From: Cyanobacteriota bacterium
Lineage (GTDB): Bacteria; Cyanobacteriota; Cyanobacteriia; PCC-6307; Cyanobiaceae
Assembly (NCBI GenBank): GCA_947463165.1
Contig: CANHSW010000059.1
Coordinates: 1 to 9,324 of the forward strand
Length of the DNA stretch: 9,324 nucleotides
Reading direction: 5' to 3'
Of this stretch, positions 7,231 to 9,324 are shown piece by piece. The first letter of the stretch is position 1. Each line of letters begins with the position of its first letter. A program made the translations under genes and the position numbers. Below the pieces are notes generated by a model that did not search any database, was not told the origin of the DNA, and was given only the letters and a program-made list of their open reading frames with translations.

Positions 7231-9324
7231 TCAGTCCTCTTCCAGGGCAACTAAATTCCGCAGCTGACCCATGTCCAGGCCCCCCAGCCACTCCTCGCCG
7301 GAGCCCACGATCTCGGCGGCCAATCTCGCCTTCTCGCGAATCATCCTGTCGATCTTTTCCTCCACCGAACCGCTGGTGATGAACTTGTGCACCATCACCC
7401 GATTCTGCTGGCCAATGCGGTAAGCGCGGTCGGTGGCCTGGTTCTCCACCGCTGGATTCCACCAGCGATCGATGTGGAACACATGGCTGGCCCTGGTGAG
7501 ATTCAAACCGACGCCACCGGCCTTCAACGACAGCAAAAACAGCTGCGGGCCGCGCGGATCCTCCTGGAAGCGATCCACCATCGCCTGGCGCTCCACCTTG
7601 CTGGTGCTGCCATACAGGAACGGCACCTCTTGACGCCAACGGCGCTCCAGGTGGGCCTTTAGCAGCAGACCCCACTCGGCAAATTGGGTGAACAGCAGCG
7701 CCCGATCGCCGGCGGCGATCACCTCCTCAAGTATCTCCTCCAGCCGCTGCAACTTGGCGCTGCGGGCTCCGAACTGGCCGTCCACCGCCGCTTCCCCCAG
7801 GGCCAGGGCCGGGTGATTGCAAACCTGCTTGAGCTTGGTGAGCAGGGCGAGCACCTGGCCATGCTTTTGACCCAGCGGCGCCCGGGCGATGGCATCCAAG
7901 CTGGCCTCCACGGTTTGGTTGTAGAGCTTCTTCTGCTCCGCACTCAATCCCACCCATTCGCTCAATTCCACCTTCTCCGGCAGATCGGAAATGATCGAGC
8001 GATCGGTCTTCAAGCGCCGCAGGATGAACGGCCCCACCCGCCCCTTCAGATCCCGCAAAGAAGACATGTCGCCATAGCGCTCGATCGGCAGCCGGTAGCG
8101 CTGCCGGAAGAAGGGCTCATCGCCCAGCACCTGGGGATTGAGAAAGTCCATCAGCGCCCACAGCTCACTCACCCGGTTCTCCACCGGCGTGCCGGTGAGG
8201 GCGATGCGGAATCGGCTGCCCTTGCCCGAACGGGCCAGATCGCGGGCGGCCTGGCTCTGCTTGGCGCCGGGATTTTTGATCGCCTGGGCCTCGTCGATCA
8301 CCATCCCCTGCCAGTCGATCGACTCCAGCAACTCGCTATCGCGCTGCAACAGTCCATAGCTGGTGAGCACCAGATCCACCCCCTCCAGCGCCTGCTTCAG
8401 GGCCCCCGGGCTGGAGGGCCGCCGCGGGCCGTAGTGCTCGCGCACCACCAGCTGCGGCGTGAAGCCATTGGTTTCCCGCTTCCAGTTGGTCAGTACCGAG
8501 GTGGGCGCCACCAGCAGCACCGGGCGTTTCAGTTCCTCCTCGGCCTTGAGGTGCTGCAGGAAGGCCAGCAGCTGAATCGTCTTGCCCAGACCCATGTCAT
8601 CGGCCAGGCAGGCCCCCTGATCAAAGCGATGCAGAAAAGCCAGCCAGCCCAAGCCCCGCTCCTGGTAGGGCCGCAGCTGGCCGCAGAAACCCGGCGGGGC
8701 CGGCAGCGGATCCGGTGCCTTCTGCTGGTGGTACTGCTCCAGCACCGCCTGCAGCCGCGGGGCCGCCACAAAGCGATGCACCGGCAGCCGATGGAAGGTA
8801 TCGCCGTCGCTGCCGGTAAGCCGCAGGGCATCGTCGAGGCTGAGCTGGGGATCGGCGGCGCAGAAGCGCTCGGCATTTTTGAGATCGCTGGGGCGCAGCT
8901 CGATCCAGACGCCCTTGTGCTGCACCAGCGGGCTGCGCTTGGCCGACAGCCGCTCCAGGTCCCGCAGGGTGAGCGTCACCCCGCCGATCATGAATTGCCA
9001 ACTCCAGTTGAGGCTCTCCCCCAGGGTGAAGCCCCGCGAGCGCTCCGGCAGCTCCGCCTCCATGGCCAAACCGAGCCGGCTGGCCAGGCCGCCGGAGAGG
9101 CTGGCGGGCAGCACCACCCCCACCCCCACGTCCCGCAGCCGCGTGGCAGCCGTGCGCACCAGCACGAAGGCCTCAGCCGGGGTGAGCTGCAGCTTCTCCG
9201 GCGTGGCCGAATCCAAGCCCCGCTCGATCGGTTCAAACAGGGTGAGGGCCCGCCCCAAGCCCTCCAGCAGCAGTTCCCCCGGCAGGGGCACGGCTATCTC
9301 CCCCAGCTGCAGCTGGCGATCGCC
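7231..9324 (-). CDS. SNF2-family DNA helicase/translocase (HepA/RapA-like), N-terminus missing
   Basis: The frame is open to the window edge; 697 residues are visible before the TGA at 7233-7231, and the true start is outside. It is a bacterial SNF2 ATPase, expected to be a cytoplasmic double-strand-DNA translocase that remodels protein-nucleic-acid complexes. An N-terminal bacterial-SNF2 region precedes the first RecA lobe. That lobe has DDMGLGKT (Walker A, 8578-8601), LLVAPTSVLTNWKRE, LTSYGLL, DEAQ (Walker B, 8284-8295) and ALTGTPVENR. The second lobe has LFTQFAEWG, LSLKAGGVGLNLT, RWWNPAVENQATDRAYRIGQ and the motif VI arginines (RIGQQNR, 7399-7419). All motifs are intact, so the enzyme should be active. 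No role can be fixed by sequence; in many bacteria such genes neighbour a SWIM zinc-finger gene, and none is seen downstream here. It runs convergent to the trpE-ppc run. Confidence 0.93.
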   Translation of the reverse strand, partial: GDRQLQLGEIAVPLPGELLLEGLGRALTLFEPIERGLDSATPEKLQLTPAEAFVLVRTAATRLRDVGVGVVLPASLSGGLASRLGLAMEAELPERSRGFTLGESLNWSWQFMIGGVTLTLRDLERLSAKRSPLVQHKGVWIELRPSDLKNAERFCAADPQLSLDDALRLTGSDGDTFHRLPVHRFVAAPRLQAVLEQYHQQKAPDPLPAPPGFCGQLRPYQERGLGWLAFLHRFDQGACLADDMGLGKTIQLLAFLQHLKAEEELKRPVLLVAPTSVLTNWKRETNGFTPQLVVREHYGPRRPSSPGALKQALEGVDLVLTSYGLLQRDSELLESIDWQGMVIDEAQAIKNPGAKQSQAARDLARSGKGSRFRIALTGTPVENRVSELWALMDFLNPQVLGDEPFFRQRYRLPIERYGDMSSLRDLKGRVGPFILRRLKTDRSIISDLPEKVELSEWVGLSAEQKKLYNQTVEASLDAIARAPLGQKHGQVLALLTKLKQVCNHPALALGEAAVDGQFGARSAKLQRLEEILEEVIAAGDRALLFTQFAEWGLLLKAHLERRWRQEVPFLYGSTSKVERQAMVDRFQEDPRGPQLFLLSLKAGGVGLNLTRASHVFHIDRWWNPAVENQATDRAYRIGQQNRVMVHKFITSGSVEEKIDRMIREKARLAAEIVGSGEEWLGGLDMGQLRNLVALEED
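9316..9323. repeat. HIP1 octamer inside the SNF2 gene
   Basis: A perfect GCGATCGC, extended to the 10-bp palindrome GGCGATCGCC (9315-9324), lies in the SNF2 coding sequence at the window edge. It is the second perfect HIP1 site I found in the window. Confidence 0.8.

Noticed and set aside
7115..7675. A 186-codon - strand open frame overlapping the SNF2 3' end
   Set aside because: It is a frame-shifted shadow of the SNF2 gene, low in recognisable motifs, and its tail runs through the repeat region.

Overview
The window looks like chromosomal DNA of a high-GC picocyanobacterium of the Synechococcus/Cyanobium type. The evidence is the 3' end of psaD (photosystem I subunit II), a cyanobacterial-type glutamate-cysteine ligase, a cyanobacterial-type phosphoenolpyruvate carboxylase, and perfect HIP1 octamers (GCGATCGC). 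The genus is inferred from protein character and gene order, not from a search.

Left part (1-6470, all + strand): the psaD tail ends in a strong intrinsic terminator. A tightly packed run follows: trpE (anthranilate synthase component I), gshA (glutamate-cysteine ligase, 11 nt after trpE), ppc (phosphoenolpyruvate carboxylase, 4-nt ATGA overlap with gshA), and a small GNAT-like protein 47 nt after ppc. The first three probably share a transcript and are translationally coupled. They feed tryptophan synthesis, glutathione synthesis and anaplerotic CO2 fixation, so the link looks organisational rather than a single pathway.

Middle part (6471-7230): a stretch with no intact gene. It holds several small palindromes and possible terminators (6471-6640), then on the - strand a decayed gene. 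That gene kept the C-terminal half of a GH24 phage-type lysozyme, followed, beyond an in-frame TAA, by a small domain resembling those attached to cyanobacterial cell-wall enzymes. Just upstream of the truncation are two CCAAAATTAG direct repeats 22 bp apart and a 50-nt interrupted hairpin, which may be the end of a lost mobile element.

Right part (7231-9324, - strand): the C-terminal 697 residues of a bacterial SNF2-family (HepA/RapA-like) helicase/translocase with both RecA lobes intact. Its N-terminus lies outside the window. The + strand gene run and the - strand genes converge on the decayed interval.

I found no tRNA, rRNA, CRISPR array or intact transposase, and no convincing undescribed system. 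The most interesting part is the decayed lysozyme locus and its flanking repeats.
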